The position numbers and the translations under genes are program-made. Positions 58,083-60,000 of a stretch of 60,000 bases of DNA are shown here, piece after piece. The stretch covers positions 30,914,283-30,974,282 of the forward strand of contig OU612066.1 in the NCBI GenBank assembly GCA_914767715.1, written 5' to 3'. Below the pieces are notes generated by a model. It was not told where the DNA came from. It searched no databases and saw only the letters and a list, made by a program, of their open reading frames with translations. This stretch comes from Membranipora membranacea (taxonomy: Eukaryota; Bryozoa; Gymnolaemata; Cheilostomatida; Membraniporidae). Within the stretch, counting starts at the first letter, position 1. The number at the start of each line of letters is the position of its first letter.

Positions 58083-60000
58083 ACTTTTGATATCATAACC
58101 ATTTCTTCTTGGTAAGCCTTTTTTGTTTTAAAATGAGAACCAATCTGACGTGTGTGTGGCATTTATTTTCAAATCAAATGACTTTACGATGAATTGGATG
58201 TGGACTGCCGTATGAATACTGTAATATTGTTGACACAACGCCATCATACTGTGGTAGAAAACGCCTTACCATTGACCGATTGTTTGGATGCAAACTTTCT
58301 TTTATTATGGACCAAATCTCACTTGTGTTGGGGAGAAAGAGTATAATACGAAGGTTTGCGGAGACAGGCTGTAAACTCCAGATTAATTTTGATTAAACTG
58401 CGGATTGAATATCGGTGCAATAATTTATGGCATAGGAATTACCTATAGACAGATCTTTCTTGTTTCTTCCCCAGTTTGAGCCAGCCGTTCAACTCAAATT
58501 AAGATGAAATTAAAATCTAACCATTAATGACTTTTTGCTTTCAATATGTCACGACTTGATTTGATATAGGTATACCAGGCCCTAAAATCCCCTTTGTAAA
58601 AATCATCGTTATGTTTTTTTTTCTATTGTATATGAGTTGGTATTTAATTTCCTGTTATTTATAATATGAAATTGCTCTCCTGATCATCTGACGTAATGAT
58701 TCTACAAATTATTGTCATAATTCCACTTCATGTGAAATACTTTGTGTTGCCAATTAGGGATTGATATGAAAAAATTGTTGTGAGGCATCTGAGCCAGATG
58801 CTGCAATTTATTGATAGTTTTTACCAATTTTCATGAACACCAGTGGCTTTGAACCAATGTTTTGTTCAAATTTAAGTTACAATCATGAAATGTTGAATAA
58901 AAGAAAACTGAGGATTGAAACTTACTTTACAAGGAAAAAATACAATTACAGTGGAAGTCAAGACAATTGGACTACTATTTGTCAAGTTAGTATCTCAGGC
59001 AGGTCATGACCTTTGATGAATTACGATATAATGGAGAAGTAATAGAAAGGATGGCTTTATATTGGCAATTTCACAGCCCCCTGGCAAGTATATACACAGA
59101 ATAGCTAACAGCAGATTTGTTGACGTCCTCAATTAGGCAACCGAATAGGAACCATGCATGCAGCAGTCAACTTTGCTCTACAGCTAGGTATTTCTGGCAA
59201 ATAGACCCCTGAAAAAACGTTTGTTGAAAGCAAAATGTTCACAACACGCACCATTACAGCCTTTTCCGGTATTCACTTGAGCTGGCAATGTAGATGCAAG
59301 AAAATCGACCGATCCTAAGTTCATTGGCCCCGGAGTTCCACATCAAAAATTTAATCTTACATCTTTGATACAGAATTAGTTCATGGGACCATCAATTGCA
59401 AATTATTGACTGTTTCTCATAATACCAGTAATTCAAAGCTTCAAAAAACACTTCACTCGTCATAGATATTCAAGAGCAGATCTCTGAGATATCAACTGCA
59501 TTGGAAACAAACCGATCGGTCCCGGATTTTACAGCAACTGTGCTTAGCTAAGTCGTAGCTCATATTTTTCTATGGCCTCACATTAAATGTTGTGCGGGGC
59601 ATCGTCTGGCTGTGGCTACACCTAATATTACCAAATCTATTGCTGCTGCCTCTATCCCTTCCAAATAAATGAGGAACCTATGAATAACATGGCTATGACA
59701 TGTGATGAAACATGTCATTTTTATTGTGGTCATAGTTTAGCAATCGATAAAATTGCCATTCACAGCATCCTATTGCAATATCTACATAACATGAGGGCAA
59801 TCATATGTCTGGCTGTGGATAGAAAATTAGATTTAAAACTTTCCTATAATAAATGTTGCCTCATGTTACAAAATGAGGGTGACACACCGATCAAGCTATA
59901 TTAAGAGTAGCATACTGAATCTAACGACACACTTTAAACTAGGACTATGCAGATAAATGTCAGATATATTCAGATACTACTAGCCATCGCTCTGGCCTTT
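58083..60000. other. intergenic, nothing recognised
   Basis: No coding exon, GYCC module or element end was recognised. A 74-residue plus frame at 59680-59904 has no known motif. Confidence 0.3.

Overview
The window is nuclear DNA of an invertebrate metazoan. It is AT-rich and sparse in genes. The protein-coding genes have GT-AG introns, TATA boxes and AATAAA polyadenylation signals, and the spaces between them are packed with animal-type transposable elements: BEL/Pao LTR, LINE, tRNA-derived SINE, hAT-like DNA elements, foldback elements and MITEs. The phylum cannot be fixed from the sequence alone; a marine or early-branching invertebrate fits.

Layout. 428-4643 (+) holds the last seven exons of an ankyrin-repeat gene whose C-terminal half resembles ZU5-type receptor/adaptor proteins; its 5' end lies outside the window. 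4985-9285 is a large foldback-like inverted repeat. Its right arm is split by a 1.7 kb hAT-like element with an 8-bp target duplication, and that element contains another TIR element. 10702-58082 contains eight loci of one small secreted cysteine-rich family, called here the GYCC family: (-) 10.7-11.7 kb, (+) 14.7 kb, (+) 27.0-27.5 kb (broken), (-) 31.1-32.4 kb, (+) 42.6-43.5 kb, (-) 45.6-46.3 kb, (+) 51.7-52.9 kb and (+) 57.0-58.1 kb. 16.2-26.4 kb is a LINE remnant interrupted by an almost intact, very young BEL/Pao retrotransposon (17989-26358, 977-bp LTRs, 5-bp duplication). The remaining spacers contain MITEs, an almost perfect 631-bp palindrome, a degenerate repeat field at 33.4-37 kb, LINE fragments and SINEs.

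How the GYCC genes work together. Each complete member has a TATA box and a short non-coding first exon. Four members then have a signal-peptide exon ending in phase 1, followed by one exon carrying cysteine modules of the form C-x2-P ... C ... G-[Y/F]-C-C, about 25-35 residues long, in one to four copies. No product of this type is recognised by the annotator. The proteins are predicted to be secreted and disulfide-rich; their function is unknown. Homologous introns and flanks show that the cluster grew by local, often inverted, duplication, with module loss and gene death visible in place. This cluster is the most interesting content of the window.

Limits: splice sites and homologies were judged by eye; no alignment or database search was run.
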